Origin: Haliscomenobacter hydrossis DSM 1100 | Lineage (GTDB): Bacteria > Bacteroidota > Bacteroidia > Chitinophagales > Saprospiraceae | Direction of reading: 5' to 3' | Length of the DNA stretch: 64,000 nt | NCBI RefSeq assembly: GCF_000212735.1 | Contig: NC_015511.1 | Location: 1 to 64,000 of the forward strand | Part shown: positions 28,301 to 36,472 of the stretch, piece after piece | Layout of the letters: each line of letters starts with the position of its first letter | Numbering within the stretch: position 1 is the stretch's first letter | Made by a program: the position numbers and the translations under genes | Notes under the pieces: generated by a model | Databases searched by the model: none | What the model saw: only the letters and a program-made list of their open reading frames with translations | Told to the model about the DNA's origin: nothing

Positions 28301-31300
28301 CAGACATATCATAAATGCCCAGTTCGTTGGCTTTTTTCTGGCCAACGGGTTGGGTTTTAGCACCTGAATTTTCACTAAACCAGGCAACTTCGTCTACGTT
28401 ATTGCTTCCAGCATAAGTAAATCCTTGACTTTCTGATCCCCCTCTGGCGGCAAATTCCCATTCGGCTTCGGTAGGTAAGCGATAACCATTGGCGCTCCAA
28501 TTGGGCGTAACCTGCTCCTTGTTGACTTGATACACCTGTTGAAGCCCCTCCTCCTGGCTACGCCAGTTGCAGTAGTCGATGGCATCAAACCAACTGACAT
28601 TGATTACAGGACGTGTACCTCGGCCCCATCCTCTATCCTTGGTCAATTCTCGCCCAGTCGCCCTGCAAAAAGCATCGTATTCAGCAAAGGTCAGTTGGTG
28701 CTTGCCGATGTAAAAATCACTTAGCGTAACCGAATGGGTATTATTCTCTTCCCCCATCTCAAAAGTGCCCCCTTTGACCAGCACCATGTGATCGGGAATA
28801 GTCAAATCCGTATCATTATCTGCATCAAATGGCTGAATTGTTCTTTCCCCTGAGGCTAATGCCCTAGCTTGTTCTGCATCAAAATATGGGTTGTTCGAAA
28901 AGAGGCCATACGTACGACTGTTCCAATCAGATACCTGTCGGGTTAAATCCTGGAATACCCTAGGGCTATTGTGCGCTTCGTTAGGCAATGGTAAACTGTC
29001 CATATCAAAGGCCTGGGCATCAAAAGGCGTCTTACTGATGATTAGCTTTAGGTAGTTTTGTTCACCTGGCCAGCAGTATTCCTTGATATATCGATCGAGA
29101 ATGAAATCAAAGAAATTTCCTGCGTTCTTTTGATTAAGAGAAACGATAGCACCGGGCTCTAAAGCTCGCGGTTTATCCCAAATGGGATCAGTGGCAATGC
29201 CAAAACAATAATCAAGATACAACAATGAAATATAGACCCATTCCGGTGACCGGTTTTCGAGTTCGAAGCGTAAATCTTTGGTAGGCTTATCTTTGGTGAA
29301 TTCAAGCAGGAACTGTCCATTTACAGGGTAAATCCGGGTTTCAGACCCTTTGTCTAGCTCTTCAAAAATCCGGATTTCGATGGGCCAATCCTGATCAAAA
29401 GGGGAAGGAGTAGAATCAGTTGAAAAAGCATCAAGGTTTTTGAAATAGTGCCATTTCGCCATTTGTTTAAACCCCTCAAAAACGTTGTTGGCTCTATGAG
29501 CAAATATGCTATTGCCTTCTCTAAACTTTATGGGCAACAATAAAGGCCTTTTGTCAAAAGGCAATCGCGTGTACCAAACACCCTCCTCCGCATGCAAGAC
29601 ATAATCGGCTTGATGCTCATCGTTTACCAAGCGCAACCACTCAATGGTTAGATTTGGCGCCCAATCCAAGGTTGTTTTACCAGTCGCTTCAATGGCATAC
29701 TGGCGAGCCAGATCCACTCCATCCTGGTCTCCACTCAAATAGATGGCTAAAGGTGGATTGATTTTACGCGGTTGAATCGGTGTGATGGCTGGATTGGTTT
29801 TTGAGGATTCACCAACACTTGGTGGCTCAATAACAATGCTTGATCGCCAACTCTCCGGCACCACCAACTCCGTCCTTTTTGCCCCCCGTTCCAGCCGTTT
29901 AAACGTCACAAAATCCGCAGATTTGCCCGCCCTCAGGTACTGGTTGAATTCCTCTTCCAGTCTGGCCTTCAATTCAGCATCCTGTTCCAGCATCCACTGG
30001 TTGAAGACCAGCTGCATACGGTAATCGGCATAAGCCACTGAATCTGGTGGAGGAGCAGGAGCCCGGTTGAGCGATTCTAGCAACAAGTTGCGGATGCTCG
30101 CCTCCTCGCCCAGGACCTCCAGCCATTGGATCAATTCATCCCGGGCAACATCTGGAATGCGGCCTTCGATGAACCAGGGGAGGCGTGCCAGCTCCAGCAA
30201 GTTTTCAATCGATGTTAAGCTGGAGTGGCCGTATTTGGATTGCAACAAAGCCCCGAGGTGCAGGGTCAATTCCCAATGCAGGGTAGGATAAAGCGCACAA
30301 GCCGCGATCCACCTTTGTACAACCGGGTCCGGAAAATAGCGGTGAAGAGTTTCGATGAGGTCCCCCTGGTAGTAAATTGGTTCCGTTACCGCATCGGTGA
30401 TCTGAGCCAAGTAGTCCTCCCAATGTTTGGCTTCCTCCGCTTTAAACTCCTCGATCGCCGCCGCCAAGCCAAGGGGCGTAGCTGGAAGGAGGGTAAACCT
30501 TTCGGCCAATTTTTGTTCCATAGCACCCCAGTTCTGAGTAGGCAGGGGACTTAAGATGGCTCGATCCTGCCACTGCAAAAACACCCGGGTCCAGGGCGAC
30601 CAGGCATTACTGGAAGGACTGAACAACTCATAACCATAGGTGAGAATCAGCAGTCGGGCACTGCGGTTGAGGGCATAAAGCTGCGCGAGGGGAATACCGT
30701 AAGGAAAATCATCGTTGAAACACAATTTGGGGTCGGCACTAAAGTAAAAACGTTTTACGTCCACCTCATTGAATTTGAGGTACTCATAAAGCAGGTTAAA
30801 AATCCTGGCGCGGTGGTCATTTTGCGTGCGCTGGTCAATGAGCAGGAGGTAGCTCGGCGCTTGGGTCAATTGGCGGAAAAACAATTGAACCTGTCCGGGA
30901 TGGGTAGTCAACGCCACAACCGTTCGGGGGATGTCCAGTTCCTGCGCCTCGAGGAGCTGGCGGTCGTGCATGCGGTTGACCAATTGCCGAAGGTCTTCGG
31001 TACTGGTGAAGTCCCGTTCCGCCCCCAGCTCTACATTCCAGACATAAGGGGGTTTATCAAAAGACTGTAATTCAGCAACAAACGTTTCGTTGCGCTGAAT
31101 GGGGGGCTGGTTGGGGGTTAAAGGTTTTTCCTGGCTTTGAGCTGGGGTTTTCTCCTCTTCAGCTGTAGGTGTCTTTTTCTCCTCCTCAGCTGTAGGTGTC
31201 TTTTTCTCCTCTTCAGGTGGTGGGAAAAACTCCTTTTCCTTTGGCGCAGGCTCAATCCGATGGTGATCATCCTGAACATCCCACAAGATCGCCTCTTTAA

Positions 31301-31514
31301 ACCAGGTATGCAGCATAAGCTGGTCATCCACACTGTTCGCCAGGATGGGCGTGAGCACCAAAGGCAATTGCTCGCGAGCGATGCCCGCGGCATTGATTCG
31401 ATCCAATAACGTAAACAAACGCAAGTGCTGGTCGACAGAAAGGGTATGGCCTTTGTCGGCAAATCGGGTCAGCACCTGGCCGACAATAGAATAGATTTGC
31501 GTGCGATCCAGCAT
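25368..31514 (-). CDS. Giant protein with four FGE-sulfatase domains, MoxR-associated
   Basis: A 2048-residue protein. Residues 1-80 are helical; 90-135 are a Pro/Glu-rich linker with nonamer repeats (EEEKKTPTA). A central region includes a possible vWA-like domain (SYLLLIDQRTQNDHRARIFN, about 215-330), then unclassified helical and beta regions to about 900. Four FGE-sulfatase (C-type-lectin fold) domains start at about 910, 1196, 1517 and 1803 (MVLVKGGTFEMG; YRLPTEAEWEFAARGG; DMSGNVWEWCWDW; LRGGSW ... GFRLAR), joined by near-identical 60-residue linkers (NDPSSLERYIRDNPQSSFVE). Such domains can act as binding scaffolds rather than enzymes. The gene follows MoxR (5-bp gap) and CHAT genes, matching the three-part MoxR/protease/scaffold conflict systems known in Bacteroidota. 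Variable cores in each domain suggest target diversification. Confidence 0.88.
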   Translation of the reverse strand: MLDRTQIYSIVGQVLTRFADKGHTLSVDQHLRLFTLLDRINAAGIAREQLPLVLTPILANSVDDQLMLHTWFKEAILWDVQDDHHRIEPAPKEKEFFPPPEEEKKTPTAEEEKKTPTAEEEKTPAQSQEKPLTPNQPPIQRNETFVAELQSFDKPPYVWNVELGAERDFTSTEDLRQLVNRMHDRQLLEAQELDIPRTVVALTTHPGQVQLFFRQLTQAPSYLLLIDQRTQNDHRARIFNLLYEYLKFNEVDVKRFYFSADPKLCFNDDFPYGIPLAQLYALNRSARLLILTYGYELFSPSSNAWSPWTRVFLQWQDRAILSPLPTQNWGAMEQKLAERFTLLPATPLGLAAAIEEFKAEEAKHWEDYLAQITDAVTEPIYYQGDLIETLHRYFPDPVVQRWIAACALYPTLHWELTLHLGALLQSKYGHSSLTSIENLLELARLPWFIEGRIPDVARDELIQWLEVLGEEASIRNLLLESLNRAPAPPPDSVAYADYRMQLVFNQWMLEQDAELKARLEEEFNQYLRAGKSADFVTFKRLERGAKRTELVVPESWRSSIVIEPPSVGESSKTNPAITPIQPRKINPPLAIYLSGDQDGVDLARQYAIEATGKTTLDWAPNLTIEWLRLVNDEHQADYVLHAEEGVWYTRLPFDKRPLLLPIKFREGNSIFAHRANNVFEGFKQMAKWHYFKNLDAFSTDSTPSPFDQDWPIEIRIFEELDKGSETRIYPVNGQFLLEFTKDKPTKDLRFELENRSPEWVYISLLYLDYCFGIATDPIWDKPRALEPGAIVSLNQKNAGNFFDFILDRYIKEYCWPGEQNYLKLIISKTPFDAQAFDMDSLPLPNEAHNSPRVFQDLTRQVSDWNSRTYGLFSNNPYFDAEQARALASGERTIQPFDADNDTDLTIPDHMVLVKGGTFEMGEENNTHSVTLSDFYIGKHQLTFAEYDAFCRATGRELTKDRGWGRGTRPVINVSWFDAIDYCNWRSQEEGLQQVYQVNKEQVTPNWSANGYRLPTEAEWEFAARGGSESQGFTYAGSNNVDEVAWFSENSGAKTQPVGQKKANELGIYDMSGNVWEWCWDWYSAYSSSATKDPKGPDTGSIRVLRCGSWFYDADGCRVAFRSDNDPNVANSNCGFRIARPALHLEKQKELELETWNKIPKNDPSSLERYIRDNPQSPFVEEAQRLIGAIQEVQDSMVLVKGGTFEMGDVMGDKEYENETVHTVTVSNFFLAKNELTFEEYDAFCTATGRELPDDSGWGRGKRPVINVDWYDAIEYCNWRSSQEGLQTVYSINKNTKDSNNSSPSDTKQWQVTTSRSANGYRLPTEAEWEYAARQGGQKVRFGNGKDIADPQEINFNALSGYKKRYSVVGEYRQKTLPVGSFSPNTLDLFDMSGNVWEWCGDWYGPYPSSASNDPQGATGGSDRVFRGGSWRSNPIFTRVALRYRISPGDRSGNKGFRLARAAVAPEKQRELELETWNKIPKNDSSSLERYIRDNPQSSFVEEAQRLIAIIQEVEDSMVLVKGGAHEMREGKNTHRVTLSDFYISSHQLTFEEYDAFCKLTGRELTKDAGWGRGTRPVINVNWFDAIDYCNWRSQQENLKPVYNGGKDGFTADWSANGYRLPTEAEWEYAAKGGLSSRGFKYAGSNNVDEVAWYGSNSGNKTQPVGQKKANELGLFDMSGNVQEWCWDWYEAYSNRAFNDPRGPDFGMYRVLRSGSWFNSSDYCRVAHRDRNVPRRAGDDYGFRLARSVISQENQKVLELEAWNIVPKNDPSSLERYIRDNPQSSFVEEAQRLIAIIQEKQDSMVLVKGGTFQMGEVKKNSHQVTLSDFLIAKRQLTFDEFDAFCKATSRELPSDRNWGRGDRPAINVNWFDAVDYCNWRSQEEGLQQVYHVNMEQVTPNWSANGYRLPTEAEWEYAARGGSESQGFTYAGSRKVLEVAWFSENSGGSTHLVGQKKTNELGLFDMSGNVWEWCWDWHAAYPNSFINDPRGPSAGSRRVLRGGSWLNEAELCHVATRLNYNPLYADNRFGFRLARSVVSPEKQEEPELET
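25434..25505 (-). other. Variable core of FGE domain 4
   Basis: Exactly 24 codons between the Trp of GGSW and the Gly of GFRLAR. Residues LNEAELCHVATRLNYNPLYA and onward; 18 of the 24 codons end in a pyrimidine. Flanking codons are conserved with the other domains while most residues here differ. Confidence 0.6.
26295..26366 (-). other. Variable core of FGE domain 3
   Basis: Exactly 24 codons between the Trp of SGSW and the Gly of GFRLAR. Residues FNSSDYCRVAHRDRNVPRRA and onward; 21 of 24 codons end in C or T, as expected if codons derive from AAY positions of a retroelement template. Confidence 0.6.
27153..27224 (-). other. Variable core of FGE domain 2
   Basis: Exactly 24 codons between the Trp of GGSW and the Gly of GFRLAR. 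Residues RSNPIFTRVALRYRISPGDR and onward; 18 of 24 codons end in C or T. Only RVA, R and P positions are shared with the other cores. Confidence 0.6.
28116..28187 (-). other. Variable core of FGE domain 1
   Basis: Exactly 24 codons between the Trp of CGSW and the Gly of GFRIAR. Residues FYDADGCRVAFRSDNDPNVA and onward; 21 of 24 codons end in C or T, including several AAC and GAC codons. Confidence 0.6.
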
Positions 31515-31519
31515 CCTGA

Positions 31520-32440
31520 TTATTTGTCCAGCAGTTGATACAAAGCCTGGAGGTCTTCCTGGGTTTTGGCCAACACCGAGTAGCTCTTTTTGAGCAAGTC
31601 CTTTTGAGCAGGCTTCAGTTTATTAATATCCTTCAAGGCCTGCGGGTCAAATTTCATTTTTGCCAATAAATCTGCCCAAAGCAGTAGTTCGGAAGTCGCG
31701 GGCTTTTTGCGCAAGCGCGATTCATCTTTGCGCAGTCCATCAAAATGATCTACCAAAGGTTGGAGCGCATCTTTGGGGAAGCCTGTGAGTTTTTTGCCCA
31801 GGATGTCCAGCAACTCCAGTTTGGTTGGAAACTGAATATGGTAATACACCACCCGGCGCAGAAAAGGGTCGGGCAGGTTTTTTTCGGAATTGGAAGTGAC
31901 AATGACAATCGGCGTATTGGCCGGATCACTTTTAAAGTGTCCCTTGATTTCAGGCACCTCAAAAGCCATGCGGTCGAGCGCGGTCAGGATGTCATTGGGG
32001 AGATCGCGGGGTGCTTTATCGATCTCGTCGATCAGCACAACCGTTCTTTGGGCTGATCGAATGGCCTGGCCAATACCTTGATAGGAAATGAAGCGGTCTT
32101 CCAGTTCCGCGGGCCCAAGTAAATCCTTGCTGTGCTGGTTGTGTTGAAAATGCCCCAACGCATCGTAGCGGTAATACAAGTCTTTGGCCACGCTGGTCGT
32201 TTGAACCGGTACCACAGCAGGTTTACCCAGTTTAAAATACCAGGCGATGTGATCCGCCAGTTGCGACTTGCCCGTACCTGGTTCGCCCGTCAGCAGGAGT
32301 GGTTGACCCAGCGTTAAAGCAACATCGACGGCAGCGCGCAGTCCGGGGCTGGCGACGTAGAGCTCGGGGTCGTTGAGTTTCTCATTGAGTTGCAGCGCGG
32401 GGAGAGGAGTATCTGGTTTGTTGTCGGAGTACCAATTCAT
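31520..32440 (-). CDS. MoxR-family AAA+ ATPase
   Basis: A 306-residue AAA+ ATPase of the MoxR type. Walker A is GEPGTGKS (52-59), Walker B VVLIDEID (134-141), with a sensor-like Asn in PIVIVTSNSEKNLPD and an arginine-finger region DPFLRRVVYYHIQFP. MoxR proteins remodel protein complexes and normally work with vWA-like partners. Here it sits between the CHAT protease gene (2-bp gap) and the 2048-residue FGE protein (5-bp gap), so the three are surely one operon. In the three-part conflict systems of this type the ATPase is thought to couple sensing to effector activation. That role is family knowledge plus context. Confidence 0.93.
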   Translation of the reverse strand: MNWYSDNKPDTPLPALQLNEKLNDPELYVASPGLRAAVDVALTLGQPLLLTGEPGTGKSQLADHIAWYFKLGKPAVVPVQTTSVAKDLYYRYDALGHFQHNQHSKDLLGPAELEDRFISYQGIGQAIRSAQRTVVLIDEIDKAPRDLPNDILTALDRMAFEVPEIKGHFKSDPANTPIVIVTSNSEKNLPDPFLRRVVYYHIQFPTKLELLDILGKKLTGFPKDALQPLVDHFDGLRKDESRLRKKPATSELLLWADLLAKMKFDPQALKDINKLKPAQKDLLKKSYSVLAKTQEDLQALYQLLDK

Positions 32441-32442
32441 GG

Positions 32443-34089
32443 TCAGATTGTTTTTTGGATTTGGCGGCCCTGGTTCCAGAGTTCTTGCATAAAGGTACTG
32501 GCATCGGCCATGTCCAGTCGATCATCGGGCGCAAAACCTGAGCGCACCTCGTTTTTTTTGCACCAAATTTCAAATAAAGTTCGGCGCTTTCCCCCTTCAA
32601 GCAATTTATCGAGCCAGGTTTGCACATCCCTAACCTCGACCTGGGGCAATTGGTCAATGACCAGGGTATCTTCAGCATGCAGCGTAGCTAGTTCCTGGAT
32701 GCAATTCACCAGCCCCATTTCTGTCAAAGAAAGACTGTTTTTGCAATGGATGGAGTCTATGTTGAGGATAAAGAAAAAAAGACATTGAGGCCCCGCACTG
32801 GCTTTAGTAGAAAAACACTGTAGCCAGTTTTTCAGAAGGAGTTCAAATCGGTCCAATGGCCAATCACCCGCAAAAAACTCGTACCCAGCAGCCAGGTAAT
32901 CGTGCTTTAGTTGAGGAAGCTCCACTTCCAGGAATGCAGAGAAGTCTTGACTGCTCTTTTGTACCTGAGCCAACCAGTCGCGTTGGAGCCATTCAACTTT
33001 ACGCCCAGCTTCAACAATCTGTATGGCCATCCGGCGTGCGCCATCAAATTCCTGGATGCGTTTGTACTGAATTGATCTTCTTGCTGTATCCTGATCAAAT
33101 TGATCCAGAATGTCAAAAATATACCGTTGCACCAGACTACGTGGATGTTGGCTGGGGCAAGACAAGATGAAATAAAACTGATGCCCGGGGGATTTTTCCC
33201 GGTGGTCTTGCATGTCGAGGAGCTGATGCGTGCGGTCGCAGTTGACGAGGTAAAGTTCCGAAGGAGGGCTTTGTTTGTAGCTGAGTTTGGCCAAGGTGTC
33301 CAAAAACTCATCAGTATGTTGCGGTACAAGCGGTGCGGGTGCAAGGCCATAGTTGTTGATGACGCTTACCGTAGAGTTGTGCAGGTTTTGAAAGGCATTG
33401 ATCCCTGAGCCAGCAATATCCTGGGTATTGGTAGTGACTGAAAGTTCTGCCGCAATTTCCTGCAGTTTCCAGTCCAGCACCTCATCATTGGTCACATACA
33501 ATCGCCAAGACAGCTCCGGTAGCGGTTGATTTCGCAAACGTACCCCCCGCAAATTCACAATCTCCTCGCCTGCGGGTCCCACCTGGGTCAGTTTCATGGC
33601 CCCGGTGGCCAATTGAAAGGCTTCTTTGAGGGTATGCCCGGCAACGAGCCCGGTATAAAAAGTCTCAGCAAATTGTTTTGCCTGGCCATCGGCCACTGGG
33701 CAAGTAGTGGCAATGACCGCAGGGATTCCAAGGTCCAGGTATTGTGCCGCCTGCGCCTGGGTATTGCAGCCGTTGAGAAACACGAGTTTCAACTCAGGAT
33801 GCAAGGCAAGAAGTTGAGCAAGTCCTAGTACATGGCCACCTGCGTCGTCGAAGTACAGTTGACTCCCATCAGCGTGGCCACCAAAGTGGAAGATGAGGAG
33901 TTCATCTTTGAACTGAGTGAGCATACCGACCAGTTGTCTGGTTTTGGCACTCGGTAAATCCAGGTGTTGCAAATAGGGGAGGGGGGCGAGAATCTGCTGC
34001 AAGCGGTCGCGCTCTTGAACCAGTTCAGCGAGGTAATCCGCTTCAAGGGAGTTGGCAAAAGCAGTGAGGACTACCGGGCGTTCGGGCAT
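32443..34089 (-). CDS. CHAT-domain protease with inactive-STAND-like region
   Basis: A 548-residue protein when started at MPERPVVLTAFAN (34089); a longer start at 34146 adds 19 residues unlike the family. Residues 1-190 form a CHAT (caspase-like) protease: His72 in LLIFHFGGHADG and Cys108 in LVFLNGCNTQA. A short bridging segment (LHNSTVSVINNYG) leads to a region of about 290 residues that looks like a STAND NTPase without a Walker A motif (LYLVNCDRTHQLLDMQDH, FYFILSCPSQHPRSLVQRYI), a form described as inactive STAND. It is the first gene of the CHAT-MoxR-FGE operon and is the probable executioner. Its substrate is unknown; the neighbouring proteins are candidates. Confidence 0.9.
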   Translation of the reverse strand: MPERPVVLTAFANSLEADYLAELVQERDRLQQILAPLPYLQHLDLPSAKTRQLVGMLTQFKDELLIFHFGGHADGSQLYFDDAGGHVLGLAQLLALHPELKLVFLNGCNTQAQAAQYLDLGIPAVIATTCPVADGQAKQFAETFYTGLVAGHTLKEAFQLATGAMKLTQVGPAGEEIVNLRGVRLRNQPLPELSWRLYVTNDEVLDWKLQEIAAELSVTTNTQDIAGSGINAFQNLHNSTVSVINNYGLAPAPLVPQHTDEFLDTLAKLSYKQSPPSELYLVNCDRTHQLLDMQDHREKSPGHQFYFILSCPSQHPRSLVQRYIFDILDQFDQDTARRSIQYKRIQEFDGARRMAIQIVEAGRKVEWLQRDWLAQVQKSSQDFSAFLEVELPQLKHDYLAAGYEFFAGDWPLDRFELLLKNWLQCFSTKASAGPQCLFFFILNIDSIHCKNSLSLTEMGLVNCIQELATLHAEDTLVIDQLPQVEVRDVQTWLDKLLEGGKRRTLFEIWCKKNEVRSGFAPDDRLDMADASTFMQELWNQGRQIQKTI

Positions 34090-34410
34090 GGTGCTTGGGT
34101 TGTTTGCTTGGATGGTAAATATGGGAAAAATTTGGGAGGTGTACAAATTGCTTTTTGAAAATCCGATAAGCTCCCAGATTTTTGGTTTCAGGAATCATGA
34201 TCGTTTGAAAAATAAATAGGTTGATTGTTATAAAACTGCAATCTACTTGCTAAATTTACCAATATGGCATGTCGCATCGCATTACTTAGGTATGTGGATT
34301 TAAGCGTTTTGGGGAGTATGCGAGCAGCTATAGGCTATAGATATAAAATTAGGTGTCGCTTTGGTTTAGTCATAGTAGCACAGTGTTCAGTCAAATAACA
34401 TCCGATATAA

Positions 34411-34941
34411 ATGAAAATTTCTCTCAGTATTTTGATACTCATTCCACTGTCTGTCTTATCATGCGGCAAGAAAGGCAACCCTAATCCAGTAAGTGGTTAC
34501 ATCATTGAACAAACCATAAAAAGTAGCCCCGGCGCAGACCATCTAGTTGGGGGTATTATTCGAGCGGTTGACTGTGGTTTGGGGGGCATTGCAGAAGGGA
34601 TCTTTCACGAAGGAACAAATAGATTGATAGATCTCGAAACAAGAAAACGAGAAAACGAGAGTTACATCCGTAATAACCTTGATCAGGATGACTGGTTTAT
34701 CCCTAATTGGCTACCAGGAACCAACGATTTTAAACTGAGAAAAGCACGCAATCAGAACGTTAAACTGGTTGCCATGATTCAAAAGCAATCCGTAGAAGTT
34801 GATAAAATGAAAAAGTGTTGGGAAATATTACGAATGAATTCCGGTTCAGGCGATTTTAACGGTACAGATGGTCGTTCAAATCATAAGCCTGATACTGTAT
34901 CTATATACACTGGGAGTGGACGAATAATTTTGTTCCAATAG
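34411..34941 (+). CDS. Predicted lipoprotein of unknown function
   Basis: A 176-residue predicted lipoprotein with signal MKISLSILILIPLSVLSCGK and lipobox LSC (Cys18). The mature part has no recognised family; it includes a Gly-rich amphipathic stretch (VGGIIRAVDCGLGGIAEGIF) and a charged helical region. It is divergent from the CHAT operon; the 320-bp gap between them probably carries promoters for both. A relation to the conflict locus is possible but unproven. Confidence 0.6.
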   Translation: MKISLSILILIPLSVLSCGKKGNPNPVSGYIIEQTIKSSPGADHLVGGIIRAVDCGLGGIAEGIFHEGTNRLIDLETRKRENESYIRNNLDQDDWFIPNWLPGTNDFKLRKARNQNVKLVAMIQKQSVEVDKMKKCWEILRMNSGSGDFNGTDGRSNHKPDTVSIYTGSGRIILFQ

Positions 34942-34957
34942 TTACATCGTTAAAACA

Positions 34958-35048
34958 CAGATCTAGCAAGACGAAAACCAATAAAGCTTTAATAGCCATC
35001 GGTATACATTCCGCTTGAGAAGCAACCGTTGCATTAACGCAGGGCTTA
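34958..35048 (-). pseudogene. Decayed FGE-sulfatase C-terminus
   Basis: On the minus strand one frame reads NGCFSSGMYTDGY, stop, SFIGFRLARSVF, stop. The ending GFRLARSV is the conserved terminus of the FGE domains in the adjacent giant gene, and the preceding residues fit the variable-core position. Two in-frame stops and no upstream domain show a relic left after loss of the rest of an FGE gene. The remaining DNA in 34942-35212 shows no gene. Confidence 0.5.
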
Positions 35049-35212
35049 ATTATCGGTAAAATTTTTCCTGTCCCATAATTTTTCTTATGTTAAGTAGAGT
35101 TGTTTTCTGCCCTCTCCCATTATTTTTTCAAACATCCAAAAAACAAAAATCTAATTCAATCAGTAAAATTAAACACAAAATATTTTAAATTTCCCACCCA
35201 TTACAACATACT

Positions 35213-35716
35213 ATGCAAAACCGAGGCTCTGTCCCCTCCAGCGGCCTCACAAAGAAAACAACCATCAGTAGCACCAAAGGTGAAGCGGACACACGTGTGC
35301 CCGTCATTGAAATCAGCCACATCCACAGCAACCTGCCCTACTTCCAATCGGTCCCAGCGGGTTTCCCCTCCCCTGCCGACGACTACGTAGAAGAAAAGCT
35401 CAATCTCGACAAGTACCTGATCAAAAACCCGGCAGCGACTTTCTTTGTCCGGGTATCGGGTGACTCCATGACCGGGGCCGGTATCTACCCGGAAGACATT
35501 CTGATTGTAGACCGATCGTTGTCCGCAAAAACCGATGACGTGATCATTGCCCTACTCGACGGTGCATTTACGGTCAAACGCCTTGTGTATGAACAAGGGC
35601 GCTACTGGCTCAAGCCTGAGAACCCGCAGTTGGCCCTCATTGAAGTCATGGCAGAAAGCGAGTTTTTGGTATGGGGCGTAGTCACAAGCGTCATACATAA
35701 GCCGTATGTGTTGTGA
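35213..35716 (+). CDS. umuD: UmuD-like S24 peptidase (SOS mutagenesis)
   Basis: A 167-residue LexA/UmuD-type self-cleaving protein. The S24 motif SGDSMTGAGIYPEDILIVDR carries the nucleophilic Ser and FTVKRLVYE the general-base Lys. The Ala-Gly cleavage site is probably in VPAGFPSPADDY (about residues 48-49). The first 45 residues are longer than in E. coli UmuD and low in structure. It would be processed under RecA stimulation and join UmuC to form an error-prone polymerase. umuC follows after about 120 bp, interrupted by an intron. Confidence 0.93.
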   Translation: MQNRGSVPSSGLTKKTTISSTKGEADTRVPVIEISHIHSNLPYFQSVPAGFPSPADDYVEEKLNLDKYLIKNPAATFFVRVSGDSMTGAGIYPEDILIVDRSLSAKTDDVIIALLDGAFTVKRLVYEQGRYWLKPENPQLALIEVMAESEFLVWGVVTSVIHKPYVL

Positions 35717-35721
35717 GCGAA

Positions 35722-35832
35722 TAGCTGAAAGCTAAAACAGCAAACGGTGGAATTCAAATCGTGTACCTAAGCATTATACTGAATACTATTCGCTTTTAGC
35801 TATTCGCTTTTCACTATTCGCTTTTAGCTCAT
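35722..35832. repeat. Tattcgctttt repeats between umuD and umuC
   Basis: The spacer holds three copies of actattcgcttttagc-like units on the right (35787-35831) and a reverse-complement copy (gcgaatagctgaaagctaaaa) on the left at 35720-35740. Together they can form a hairpin in the umuDC transcript. Confidence 0.55.
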
Positions 35833-35837
35833 AAGCT

Positions 35838-35870
35838 ATGACCTATCTCCTCGCCGATTGTAACAATTTC
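35838..35870 (+). CDS. umuC: umuC exon 1 (first 11 codons)
   Basis: Reads MTYLLADCNNF, the normal N-terminus of UmuC-type Y-family polymerases, and stops exactly where a GUGCG group II intron 5' end begins. The second exon resumes in frame with [12 protein letters not shown]. Splicing therefore restores an uninterrupted 420-residue UmuC. Confidence 0.9.
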
Positions 35871-36472
35871 GTGCGACATGCAAAGTCGCTTACTGTACTG
35901 TTTTGCAGGGGCAGCCCTGACAAAACCAGTCGTTCCACCGACTGTACCTTAGGAAGAAATGCGAGGAGGTAACGAATCGTATAAAGCCTTCTGACAATGT
36001 ACCGAAATCCACCGAAGCCGTGAGGTAGAAGTGGTTCTGTTAGCATCCAACGGAATAGGGCTAAGGTGAGTGGTATGGCTAACCTAGGTGAACTTCTGAT
36101 AAACGCCGTTATTGCAGAAAGAGCCAAAGATGCTGATAGGCTTTAACCAAAATGGTAATGTGGCTGGAATTGGAGCTGAATGTTTCTCCAATCGTGGACA
36201 ACAACGCCACCGGTGAAAAGGAAGAGCCTAACCCATTCTTTTGTACAGTTAAGCGAAACATGGTAAACCCGTAGCATTCCTCTGTAAGGAGGTAGGGAAG
36301 TTGTAAGATTGTCCCAAAGATGCTGCGGGCAAAGGATGGTGGAGAAAGCGAAAGCCTTCTTGTAATGAGAGGGATAGAGGTTGAAACATGATCTCACGCG
36401 AAAGCGGGCAGACTTCCACCTGGTCTCTAATCACGAAAAAACTTGGCAAAAATGTTGAAGGAGACAAAGCAG

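Noticed and set aside
34958-35048. Segment considered as a DGR template repeat
   Set aside because: It lacks the AAC/AAT-rich core expected of a template and has in-frame stops typical of a decayed coding end.
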